A stretch of 32,846 nt of DNA from Candidatus Neomicrothrix sp. UBA2110 (GTDB taxonomy: Bacteria; Actinomycetota; Acidimicrobiia; Acidimicrobiales; Poriferisodalaceae): contig DCYM01000160.1 in NCBI GenBank assembly GCA_002331465.1, positions 1-32,846 of the forward strand, read 5' to 3'. Both the position numbers and the translations under genes were made by a program. This document shows positions 1 through 6,683 of the stretch, piece after piece. The notes below the pieces were generated by a model. The model searched no databases and was not told the origin of the DNA. It saw only the letters and a list, made by a program, of their open reading frames with translations. Numbering within the stretch: the first letter of the stretch is position 1; every line of letters starts with the position of its first letter.

Positions 1-1056
1 GTTGGGCGCACAAACGTCCCCGAGTTTTCCATGCGCGGGACGACGGTGAACCCGCTGAGGGGGCGCACCTTTAACCCTTGGGACGAAGACGCCTCTCCAG
101 GCGGATCTTCAGGTGGGGGTGGATCTGCCGCGGCTGCAGGCTTCGGGCCGTTACACCACGGAAACGATATCGGCGGGTCACTTAGATTCCCCGCGCTTGC
201 CAACGGCATCACAACAGTGAAACCCACGAGCAACCGAGTCCCTGTATTTAACTCAACTGCTCAAGCAGAACGCGGCCCTTTATCTCAAGTGATGTCGGTG
301 CAAGGCATTATGGCTCGCGACGCGAGCGATCTATCGCTGGCCACCGAAGTCATGATTAGGCCCGACGCACGCGATCCTCTTTGCCCTCCAATCCCATGGA
401 GAGGGCCTTCGTTCTCTGAACCAATTTCAGTTGCGGTGACAAAAGATCCCTGTGGGTACCCGATACACGACGGAATTCTCGAACTGATAGACCGGGCGGC
501 GGAAGCCTTAGTTGACGCTGGGTACCGCGTGGTTGAAGTTGAAACCCCATCGATTCAAGAACCTTTTAGAGATTGGTTCCGAACATTAATTACCGAAATG
601 AATACAGCCCTTAAACCACAGGTCGACGAATATGGAAGCGATGATATTAAGACAACCTTTGAATACTTCTTTCAAATGGGCGAACTGCTTGATTTAGATG
701 GGTTTATCCAGGCCTCCGGGGACCGCACTCGCATGTTGCGCGACTGGAATCTGTTTTTGGTCGAGCACCCACTGGTGATTACACCGTTCTATATGAACCG
801 TCTCTACGATTGGGACTACGACCTTCAAAGCTTCGACGCCTGTAAAGACTTCCTTGAAGCTTCCGCATACTCCATGGGGATTAATTATCTAGGCCTGCCC
901 GCCGGGGTCATAGCTATGGATCTCGTCGAAGATCGGCCAGCAGCAGTTCAAATCGTCGGTCAGCGTTATCGAGAAGACACGATCTGTGACGCGTTAGAGG
1001 TAATTCAGGAACATTGCGGCCGATTAACTGACCAACTCTGGGCGCGCGAAGAATAG
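1..1056 (+). CDS. Amidase signature family hydrolase, 5' end cut off
   Basis: Partial gene: the frame is open from base 1 and the start lies outside the window. The first visible residues (VGRTNVPEFS) match the GKTNxPEF stretch that precedes the amidase signature. The glycine/serine-rich signature follows (GGSSGGGG), then GNDIGGSLRFPA. Counting from the first visible Met (base 31), the cis-Ser would be Ser26 and the nucleophile Ser50. Their spacing of 24 matches fatty acid amide hydrolase. The catalytic Lys lies upstream, off the window. Family members hydrolyse amide bonds of varied substrates in the cytoplasm, and the substrate here cannot be read. About 350 residues are visible of a usual 450-500. 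The next gene starts 50 nt downstream on the same strand. An amidotransferase GatA is less likely because no gat genes are adjacent. Confidence 0.9.
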   Translation, partial: VGRTNVPEFSMRGTTVNPLRGRTFNPWDEDASPGGSSGGGGSAAAAGFGPLHHGNDIGGSLRFPALANGITTVKPTSNRVPVFNSTAQAERGPLSQVMSVQGIMARDASDLSLATEVMIRPDARDPLCPPIPWRGPSFSEPISVAVTKDPCGYPIHDGILELIDRAAEALVDAGYRVVEVETPSIQEPFRDWFRTLITEMNTALKPQVDEYGSDDIKTTFEYFFQMGELLDLDGFIQASGDRTRMLRDWNLFLVEHPLVITPFYMNRLYDWDYDLQSFDACKDFLEASAYSMGINYLGLPAGVIAMDLVEDRPAAVQIVGQRYREDTICDALEVIQEHCGRLTDQLWAREE

Positions 1057-1065
1057 GTAGCGAAG

Positions 1066-1103
1066 AACGTCAGCACTCAGGGCTCCGCCGAAGCTAACGT
1101 TTT
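1066..1103 (+). terminator. Weak hairpin after the amidase, possible terminator
   Basis: AACGTCAGC and GCTAACGTT form an inverted repeat of eight pairs with one C/A mismatch, an 18-nt loop and a short T run (TTTT) at its 3' edge. It fills most of the 50-nt gap between the amidase and the lactonase-like gene. The long loop and short T run make it a weak candidate. Confidence 0.25.
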
Positions 1104-1106
1104 AAG

Positions 1107-1877
1107 ATGACTCAACTGCGACTAGTCCCACTCGAATGCGGATGGCTTTCCACGGCAGCGTCATCCGTGGTTGCTGGTCTTAACGGCAACGTCGATTTGC
1201 CAATTCCTAGCTGGTTGGTGGTGCACCCCAGCGGACAAACTCTTCTTTTCGATACGGGGCTTCACACTGATTTAGTTGATGGTGTAGCCGCAAGATACCC
1301 ATTGATGGCGCGCCAGTTTGAATCACGTTTCAACAACAACGACGTTGTCTCAGCCCGGCTCGAAAATGTTGACGTAGATCCTTCTTCGGTTGACAAAATC
1401 GTGTTCAGCCACCTCCATTTCGATCACTGTGGTGGAACTGCTTTGGTGCCAAACGCTCAGATCATCGTGCAGCGCTCTGAGTGGCAATCAGGCCATCACT
1501 CGAAGCTGATCGAATACGAGGTCTACAAACCAGATGATTTTGATTTAGGGCATGATGTGTTGCAAATCGAAGGTGAGCATGACGTCTTCGGCGACGGATC
1601 AGTTCTATGTCTGCCAACTCCAGGCCACACTGCCGGCCATCAATCTCTGAGAGTAAATTTGACCAGCGGGCCCGTCATCTTGACCGGCGATTGTGTGTAC
1701 TGGGAGGAGGTTCTCGAAAAGATGTTATTGCCCCCGTTTGGCTTTGATCATGAGATGCAATTGAACTCAATGGGTTATCTCAAGGCGTTGCGCGATGAGC
1801 AGGGTTGCAAGCTTTTGTTCGGGCACGATGAGGCGCAGTGGGCCAATCTTGATCGTTCGTCAAAGGGTTTGACGTAG
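1107..1877 (+). CDS. Metallo-beta-lactamase-fold hydrolase, AHL-lactonase (AiiA) like
   Basis: 256 residues with the dinuclear-zinc motif HLHFDHCGG at 102-110 (His102, His104, Asp106, His107). Further ligands are His174 in TPGHTAGH, Asp195 in TGDCVY and His240 in FGHDE. The Tyr three residues after the bridging Asp (Tyr198) matches the position of AiiA Tyr194, and the spacing of all ligands follows AiiA-type N-acyl homoserine lactonases. Such enzymes open lactone rings, and some members quench quorum signals. The true substrate here could be another lactone. No signal peptide is seen, so the protein is probably cytoplasmic. The gene follows the amidase on the same strand and converges with the GNAT gene, whose stop is 11 nt away. 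No clear Shine-Dalgarno sequence precedes the ATG. Confidence 0.85.
   Translation: MTQLRLVPLECGWLSTAASSVVAGLNGNVDLPIPSWLVVHPSGQTLLFDTGLHTDLVDGVAARYPLMARQFESRFNNNDVVSARLENVDVDPSSVDKIVFSHLHFDHCGGTALVPNAQIIVQRSEWQSGHHSKLIEYEVYKPDDFDLGHDVLQIEGEHDVFGDGSVLCLPTPGHTAGHQSLRVNLTSGPVILTGDCVYWEEVLEKMLLPPFGFDHEMQLNSMGYLKALRDEQGCKLLFGHDEAQWANLDRSSKGLT
1858..1874. terminator. Perfect 7-bp hairpin at the convergent junction
   Basis: CGTCAAA-GGG-TTTGACG is a perfect inverted repeat with a 3-nt loop, ending right before the stop codon of the lactonase-like gene. The plus- and minus-strand genes end 11 nt apart here, so a two-way terminator would be expected. No T run follows on either strand, so the call is weak. 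Confidence 0.3.
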
Positions 1878-1888
1878 ATCGACGCGAC

Positions 1889-2464
1889 TCAATTCGAGTT
1901 TGCCCATTCCTTATCGCCGATTCGATAAAGGGCATGTCGACACAATTCATTATTAGTTTCGATTTTAGGGTGATCAAAATTTTCCGTTACGTCGCTTGTC
2001 ATTCCGAGGCGCTCCATTACCGCCATGGACCGCGCGTTGAGCAGCGATGTAAACGACACCACTTCATTTAGCTTTAGTACTTGAAACCCGTAACGAAGAA
2101 CGTGTCTCGCGGCCTCGGTTGCAAATCCACGTCCCCAAAATGGGCGATTTAGTCTCCACCCGATCTCGGTACATGGCGTGAACGATGCATTCCAGGTGGG
2201 CACCGATAAGCCCACAAATCCGATGAAAGGTGCCGGCGCTAAAGATCTGTCATTTCTCAGTTCCACTGCCCATAGACCGTGATCTCGTTCCTCGAGTCCA
2301 ATTTGTATGACCTCTGCGAATAGATCGCTCTGGATGCGATCTAAAGCCTGCGGGAAATATCTCATCACCTCGCTGTTGCTGTTCATTTGAGCGAAGGGTT
2401 CCCGGTCTTCTTGGCACCAATGGCGAAGTAGGAGCCGTGGTGTCTCTATCCGCGGAGCAGGCAT
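1889..2464 (-). CDS. GNAT N-acetyltransferase, RimJ/RimL type
   Basis: 191 residues beginning IETPRLLLRHW, the typical first strand of RimJ/RimL-like GNAT enzymes. The acetyl-CoA pyrophosphate loop is GRGFAT at 111-116, preceded by the EIGWRL strand at 100-105. Near the C-terminal side, N-ARSM-VMERLGM is the usual 'N..S..v.eklGf' motif. The enzyme transfers acetyl from acetyl-CoA to an amine. Relatives act on ribosomal protein N-termini, antibiotics or small amines, and the acceptor cannot be told. It is the last gene of the long minus-strand block. The start is 4 nt after the amidohydrolase stop; an AAGGA sits very close to the ATG, so translation may be coupled. Confidence 0.88.
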   Translation of the reverse strand: MPAPRIETPRLLLRHWCQEDREPFAQMNSNSEVMRYFPQALDRIQSDLFAEVIQIGLEERDHGLWAVELRNDRSLAPAPFIGFVGLSVPTWNASFTPCTEIGWRLNRPFWGRGFATEAARHVLRYGFQVLKLNEVVSFTSLLNARSMAVMERLGMTSDVTENFDHPKIETNNELCRHALYRIGDKEWANSN

Positions 2465-2468
2465 TTCC

Positions 2469-3470
2469 TTAAGGGTCGATACGGTAAAAACGACGTGCCG
2501 TTCCTGAAAAAAGCTCAGCTCGCTCCGAGGCGCTCCAACCAGCTTCGTCGGCGATCCGTTGGAAAGCGTTGAAGAGCACCGTGTACGAACAACCCTGTTT
2601 ATCTACGGGGAAGTTGCTTTCGAACATGCACCGTTCTGGTCCAAAAGTATCGACGCAATGCCGTATATCTTCGCTCCACATATTTGCGACCTGTTCCGAA
2701 GTCGGTGCCTCGGGCAGGCGATTAAGCCCTACCCCATAGATACTCATGCCTATTCCGCCGACCTTGACTACAACGTGTTCGTGTTGTGCGAGTGCTTCGA
2801 GAGCGGGGCGCAACGTTGAGCGGACCTCGTCGCGAGCACCCTCATATGGTCCGATACCTAACGGACCTCCTAAGTGGTCGAGGACAACAGGAGTGTCGGG
2901 AACCGCTGCGGCCAGCTCAACTAACTCTTTTACCTGAGGGTGAAACATCCACGCGTCAAAGCTAAAACCCATCTGACCCAATGTCGCGAATCCGGCGCGG
3001 AAATCGTCATGCCCTAACAAACCGGGAGGGGGGTGAGTATGTGATGCACGAATCTCATCGCTGAGATCCCATGCGTTGGCGTGACGAATACCCCGAAATC
3101 TTCCTCCGCCTGCGGCGTCCTGAGCAGCCAGCACCTCTGCTACGGCCTCTCCTCGCGTTAGATCAGCGAATCCCACGATCGCAGCAATTTCAGCCCCCTC
3201 TTGCTCCGCCGAAAGGTTCGCTTGTTCGCTCACGAACTCCACTTCGCCTACCGGCCGAAGGTAGTCGGGTCCTTGATCTTTGTACCCAGCCCCACATTCG
3301 ATGAACACCGTCTGGGTGACGTTGTGACCAGAACCAGTGTCTTCATGTAATTCGGGCAAAAGATAAGTTCCAGTGGGAAAATCCCACAAATGATGGTGAG
3401 GATCGACGATCTCTTCTAATGCGTCAATAGGTTCCTCAATGGTGCTCGCTAGCCATGTCGTCTTTTCCAT
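2469..3470 (-). CDS. Amidohydrolase 2 family (TIM-barrel metal hydrolase)
   Basis: 333 residues of the Amidohydro_2 (PF04909) type, related to 2-pyrone-4,6-dicarboxylate lactonase and fucono/rhamnono-lactonases. Visible marks: VDPHHHLWD at 22-30 (HxH, strand 1), GIRH at 127-130, LDHLGG at 197-202 (His199) and ESNFPVD at 284-290 (strand 8). The strand-8 position that is Asp in most amidohydrolases (GSDWP) is Asn286 here. I recall this SNFP form in a sizeable subfamily, so it need not mean loss of activity. The substrate is unknown; carboxylate lactones or aromatic-degradation intermediates are plausible. The start codon has AGGGAAG about 8 nt upstream. The gene lies 53 nt after the phosphoesterase and just before the GNAT gene, so all three may be co-transcribed. 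Confidence 0.87.
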   Translation of the reverse strand: MEKTTWLASTIEEPIDALEEIVDPHHHLWDFPTGTYLLPELHEDTGSGHNVTQTVFIECGAGYKDQGPDYLRPVGEVEFVSEQANLSAEQEGAEIAAIVGFADLTRGEAVAEVLAAQDAAGGGRFRGIRHANAWDLSDEIRASHTHPPPGLLGHDDFRAGFATLGQMGFSFDAWMFHPQVKELVELAAAVPDTPVVLDHLGGPLGIGPYEGARDEVRSTLRPALEALAQHEHVVVKVGGIGMSIYGVGLNRLPEAPTSEQVANMWSEDIRHCVDTFGPERCMFESNFPVDKQGCSYTVLFNAFQRIADEAGWSASERAELFSGTARRFYRIDP

Positions 3471-3523
3471 CGCTTTACTTCCCTTGGTAGGACAACAGAA
3501 ACATCTACGACGCTAGCCAACCT

Positions 3524-4102
3524 TCACCATGGGCGCCCCCAGGTGTCCCAGTCAAAGGGTTCGATGTCATCTTCGGTGAGTCGCCAAACCGAGGCCTCTA
3601 CATTGCCGTCGGTGATATCGAGGAAGCCAACGGTGCCTAATTGAACCGAAAGATTGTGGGGAAACGTTGGTGACCCAGGATTAACGCATAGGACATTGTC
3701 GATAGTTGTGATGTGTTCAACGTGAGTGTCGCCATACACAACAACGTCGAGGTCGGCCCCATCGAAGTGTCGAACAATGGCATCGCGAACTCCATAGGTC
3801 GGCAACTCAGGAATCGGCATGTGGTGAGTCAATCCAACGCTGACTCCGCCAAATTCGCGAATCCACGCGGAGGCTAGCTGCGGATGGGCGGGCTGGATGA
3901 GTCGGCCCGAAGACCCATCATCACCGTTGCCCCTTGCTGCCCATGTCGGAGCTATCCGATGAAGATTTTCAATTACCGAAATGTCATAAATGTCACCTGC
4001 ATGGAGGATGGCGTCGCACGTTTCGAAGGCGGCGTAGGCCTGAGGCCAAAGTTCAGGACCCGCTTCGGGTATATGTGTGTCCGAAATTAGACCGATCCGC
4101 AT
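3524..4102 (-). CDS. YfcE-like metallophosphoesterase
   Basis: 192 residues from the ATG at 4102. This start gives the family N-terminus MRIGLISDTH and has GAGGA 7-8 nt upstream; a longer reading frame to 4177 would run into rsmB. Metal-site motifs: DTH (Asp8, His10), HAGDI (Asp37), RGNGD (Asn59), LTHH (His93/94) and GDTH (Asp125, His127). Members hydrolyse phosphodiesters with Mn or other divalent metals in the cytoplasm; the substrate is unknown. The last motif is normally GHTH, so one usual His ligand is Asp here. The protein is about 10-30 residues longer than MJ0936/YfcE, with an acidic tail. It follows rsmB by 10 nt. Confidence 0.87.
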   Translation of the reverse strand: MRIGLISDTHIPEAGPELWPQAYAAFETCDAILHAGDIYDISVIENLHRIAPTWAARGNGDDGSSGRLIQPAHPQLASAWIREFGGVSVGLTHHMPIPELPTYGVRDAIVRHFDGADLDVVVYGDTHVEHITTIDNVLCVNPGSPTFPHNLSVQLGTVGFLDITDGNVEASVWRLTEDDIEPFDWDTWGRPW

Positions 4103-4109
4103 TGTTTTT

Positions 4110-4114
4110 TCCTC
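4110..4114 (-). promoter_or_regulatory. Shine-Dalgarno of the YfcE-like gene (decides start)
   Basis: GAGGA read on the minus strand, 7 nt before the ATG at 4102 and overlapping the rsmB stop (TGAGGA). It favours 4102 over the upstream in-frame start at 4177. Confidence 0.7.
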
Positions 4115-5240
4115 ACGATTGACGTTTCCATTGAAATATCGCCATCCCATCGGTCCCGTAGTCGTGAGGGAGAACAATGCCTCCTTGGTGATGCGGTCGC
4201 CAATGGGTTCCTGTCAAAGCAAGATTCGTCAATCCTGGGTGGGATGCCTCAAAATCGGCAGGCACTTTAACGGTCTCCTCTTGAGTTACGGTACACACGC
4301 TGTAACTCAAGATGCCTCCGGGGCGCAGTAGTCGAAATGCTTCTCCTAGCAACGCCCCTTGGATCAGTACCAGCCGGTTAATTGCCTTTTCTGAAATTTG
4401 CCACCGCGCATCGCTACGTCTCCCTAAAGCGCCAAGTCCGCTGCACGGCGCGTCCACAAGTACAGCGTCTACGCAACCATCAGCGAACGGTGCCTTAGTC
4501 CCATCGCCTATTACCACAGCGGTCCCCTCCCGGAAACGGCTGATCGTTTCTCGCAAATTCTTAGCCCGCGTGGGGTCTATTTCGTTGGCGTACAGCGATG
4601 ACCACTGCGACCCAAAGGCAGTCGTTTTGCCTCCAGGAGCGGCGCAGAGGTCGACCATGGAACCTCCCTTAGCTGATGCCGCGTCGGCTTCGTCGCTGAC
4701 CCACCGAGATGCCTGTCCTTGTATATACCCATCGGGCCGAGCGGAAGGTCGCTCAGGTGAGTTCATCGCGATAAGCGATGCTCTACCATCTTGACCCCAA
4801 GTGTTGATGAACAGCTCCCAAATCCAATCTGGGTAGCTATGTCGAATCGCTTCATTGGGCCATTGTGTATTGGCGCTGGCAACCTTGCGAAGTACCGCAT
4901 TAACCAAACCACTCGCTCTTCGTGGCGCGACATCGACCGTGTCGTTTACCGCAGCATGGGGAGGAGTTCCGAGGTGTAACAGTTGATGAGTTCCCATACG
5001 TAGCGCTGCGCGAACATCAGGATCCAGCTTTCTTCGGAGAAAGGGCTGCAACACATAGTCAATCGCTCGGCGCATACGAGTCGTTCCCTGGACTAGCTCG
5101 GTGACAAACGCTCGATCACGTCTACTTAAGTCTCTCCCCGAGGACGCCAAGTTTGCGGCAAGGCTGTCGTTCGCGCGAGCACCGTCCTCGATCTCGATCA
5201 ACACTTGAACGGCCACCTGCCGGCTATTTAATTTTTTCAC
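4113..5240 (-). CDS. rsmB: 16S rRNA (cytosine-967-C5)-methyltransferase
   Basis: RsmB/Sun methylates C967 of 16S rRNA with SAM. From the GTG at 5240 it has 375 residues: an N-terminal NusB-like helical domain (to about 125), then the Rossmann methyltransferase. Visible motifs: DLCAAPGGKT (SAM loop, about 197-206), DAPCSG (Cys266) and YSVCTV (Cys316, catalytic Cys position). The start is uncertain: the GTG at 5240 overlaps the fmt stop by GTGA, while an upstream in-frame GTG at 5285 would overlap fmt by 49 nt and add a basic tail but has no ribosome site. The stretch between MNSP and WVSDEA is about 40 residues shorter than in E. coli RsmB. The def-fmt-rsmB order is standard in bacteria. Confidence 0.93.
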   Translation of the reverse strand: MKKLNSRQVAVQVLIEIEDGARANDSLAANLASSGRDLSRRDRAFVTELVQGTTRMRRAIDYVLQPFLRRKLDPDVRAALRMGTHQLLHLGTPPHAAVNDTVDVAPRRASGLVNAVLRKVASANTQWPNEAIRHSYPDWIWELFINTWGQDGRASLIAMNSPERPSARPDGYIQGQASRWVSDEADAASAKGGSMVDLCAAPGGKTTAFGSQWSSLYANEIDPTRAKNLRETISRFREGTAVVIGDGTKAPFADGCVDAVLVDAPCSGLGALGRRSDARWQISEKAINRLVLIQGALLGEAFRLLRPGGILSYSVCTVTQEETVKVPADFEASHPGLTNLALTGTHWRPHHQGGIVLPHDYGTDGMAIFQWKRQS

Positions 5241-6130
5241 GTTCCTAGCTGCGTGTCGGGTCCGAGTCGAGCTCCGTTGATCCACGCCGTCACATCCAAC
5301 CGGGACTTCCCTTCCGGCTGGACAACAAGCAACCGCAACAAGCCATCTCCCGTTCCCACGAGGTCTCGGTTTAGTTTCCCGGGAATTGCAGTTCCCTCAA
5401 CGGGGCAAGTTTCATGCACCTTGAGCACAGTGGAGTCGGCGGTGGTCCAAGCACCACCCACACGAACTACCCTGTCCAACTCTGTAGCGGCACGGGTCCA
5501 GTCAAGTTTCAAATCCGCTCGATGGATCTTCTTAGCGACGCTTACCTCTCCCTCTTGGGCAACCGGGTCTCGAAGGCCGTCTCGTAGGGCGGCGACTAAC
5601 TCACGCGCTCCAAGAGATGCCAGCTCGTCTCGAAGTTCAGTCGCGGTGACCGTTGGTTTTATATTCATTTCACGTTGACGGTACACAGGGCCGGTATCCA
5701 GCTCAGGCTCGAGACCCATGACACAGACACCCGTTTTTTTGTCTCCTGCAAGTAGAGCTCGCTCCACCGGTGCAGCCCCGCGCCATCGAGGTAGCAACGA
5801 AAAATGGACGTTGATCATCGGAAGTAACGACAGCACCTTGGTATCAATCAACTTGCCGTATGCGACCACCACACCGCAGTCCGCGTTTACGGTCAGTGCG
5901 TCAGAGATTTGATCGGATACTGCTATTCCCAGTTCTAGCGCTGCTTCTTTGACTGGTGTTGGGGAGGGTGCCGCCCTTCGATTCCGACGGCGATCGGGCA
6001 TCGTTATTACTAAGGGAACTTCGAAGCCGGCCTCCACCAAAGCAACCAGGGCAGGGACTGCAGCTAGGGGGCTACCAAAATAGACCACCGAACGGGGGTG
6101 TTCAGGAGGAGGTGGCAGCCCTTCAGTCAC
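5237..6130 (-). CDS. fmt: Methionyl-tRNA formyltransferase
   Basis: 297 residues. Fmt formylates Met-tRNAfMet with 10-formyl-tetrahydrofolate, making the bacterial initiator. The catalytic triad is present at nearly the same numbering as in E. coli: Asn107 and His109 in NVHFSLLPRWRG and Asp145 in ELDTGPVY. The C-terminal OB-like tRNA-binding domain starts near residue 205 (KKIHRADLKLDW). The start is GTG, overlapping the def stop by 4 nt (GTGA), so the deformylase and formyltransferase are translationally coupled. At the other end its TGA overlaps the proposed rsmB GTG in the same way. No disruption is seen. Confidence 0.97.
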   Translation of the reverse strand: MTEGLPPPPEHPRSVVYFGSPLAAVPALVALVEAGFEVPLVITMPDRRRNRRAAPSPTPVKEAALELGIAVSDQISDALTVNADCGVVVAYGKLIDTKVLSLLPMINVHFSLLPRWRGAAPVERALLAGDKKTGVCVMGLEPELDTGPVYRQREMNIKPTVTATELRDELASLGARELVAALRDGLRDPVAQEGEVSVAKKIHRADLKLDWTRAATELDRVVRVGGAWTTADSTVLKVHETCPVEGTAIPGKLNRDLVGTGDGLLRLLVVQPEGKSRLDVTAWINGARLGPDTQLGT

Positions 6131-6654
6131 GGTAACGAAAGTCCACCAGCAACTGTGTCATCTTTGCCTCGGAGAAGCTGAATCTCACGCCAACGACTGA
6201 GAGCGGCTTTGCGCTGATCGCGATCCAAGTGGTCTAGAAGCAAGACGCCTTCGAGATGGTCAAGTTCATGTTGAAACAAACGCGCTAACAATTCGTCGGC
6301 TTCTATCGAAATTTCGTTGCCCTCTAGGTCTCGGCCGACTAAATGGACTTGCTTCGGTCGAACAATTTCAAAGGACATTCCGGGGACGGACAAGCAGCCC
6401 TCTTCGAATGCCCATTCACCATCGGAGTCGATAATCTCAGGGTTAATAAGTGTCTGTGGTCCCTCACCAATGTCGTATACGAAAAGCCTTTTTTGGATTC
6501 CCACCTGGGGAGCGGCCAGCCCAATACCTTCTGCCTCGTACATAGCTGGCACCATGTCCTTGGCTATTTGGGCAATGCGCCCGTCAATATTCTCAATTGA
6601 GATGGCTTCTTGGCGAAGGACCGGGTCACCCAAGACTCGGATCTGGTAGGTCAT
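6127..6654 (-). CDS. def: Peptide deformylase
   Basis: 175 residues. The enzyme removes the formyl group from nascent N-termini and acts opposite to the next gene, fmt. All three family motifs are intact: GIGLAAPQVG (43-52), EEGCLSVPG (metal ligand Cys87) and QHELDHLEG (His129, Glu130 catalytic, His133). The length fits type I deformylases. The ATG is 29 nt after the priA stop and the upstream ribosome site is weak (GGGA). It ends inside the fmt start (GTGA overlap). Confidence 0.97.
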   Translation of the reverse strand: MTYQIRVLGDPVLRQEAISIENIDGRIAQIAKDMVPAMYEAEGIGLAAPQVGIQKRLFVYDIGEGPQTLINPEIIDSDGEWAFEEGCLSVPGMSFEIVRPKQVHLVGRDLEGNEISIEADELLARLFQHELDHLEGVLLLDHLDRDQRKAALSRWREIQLLRGKDDTVAGGLSLP

Positions 6655-6683
6655 GATGGTCCCAGGGTATCGGGGTCTACCGA

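Noticed and set aside
4312..4794. 160-residue plus-strand reading frame over rsmB
   Set aside because: It lies wholly antisense to a gene with clear motifs, has a Ser/Pro/Arg-rich low-complexity look and no recognisable domain.
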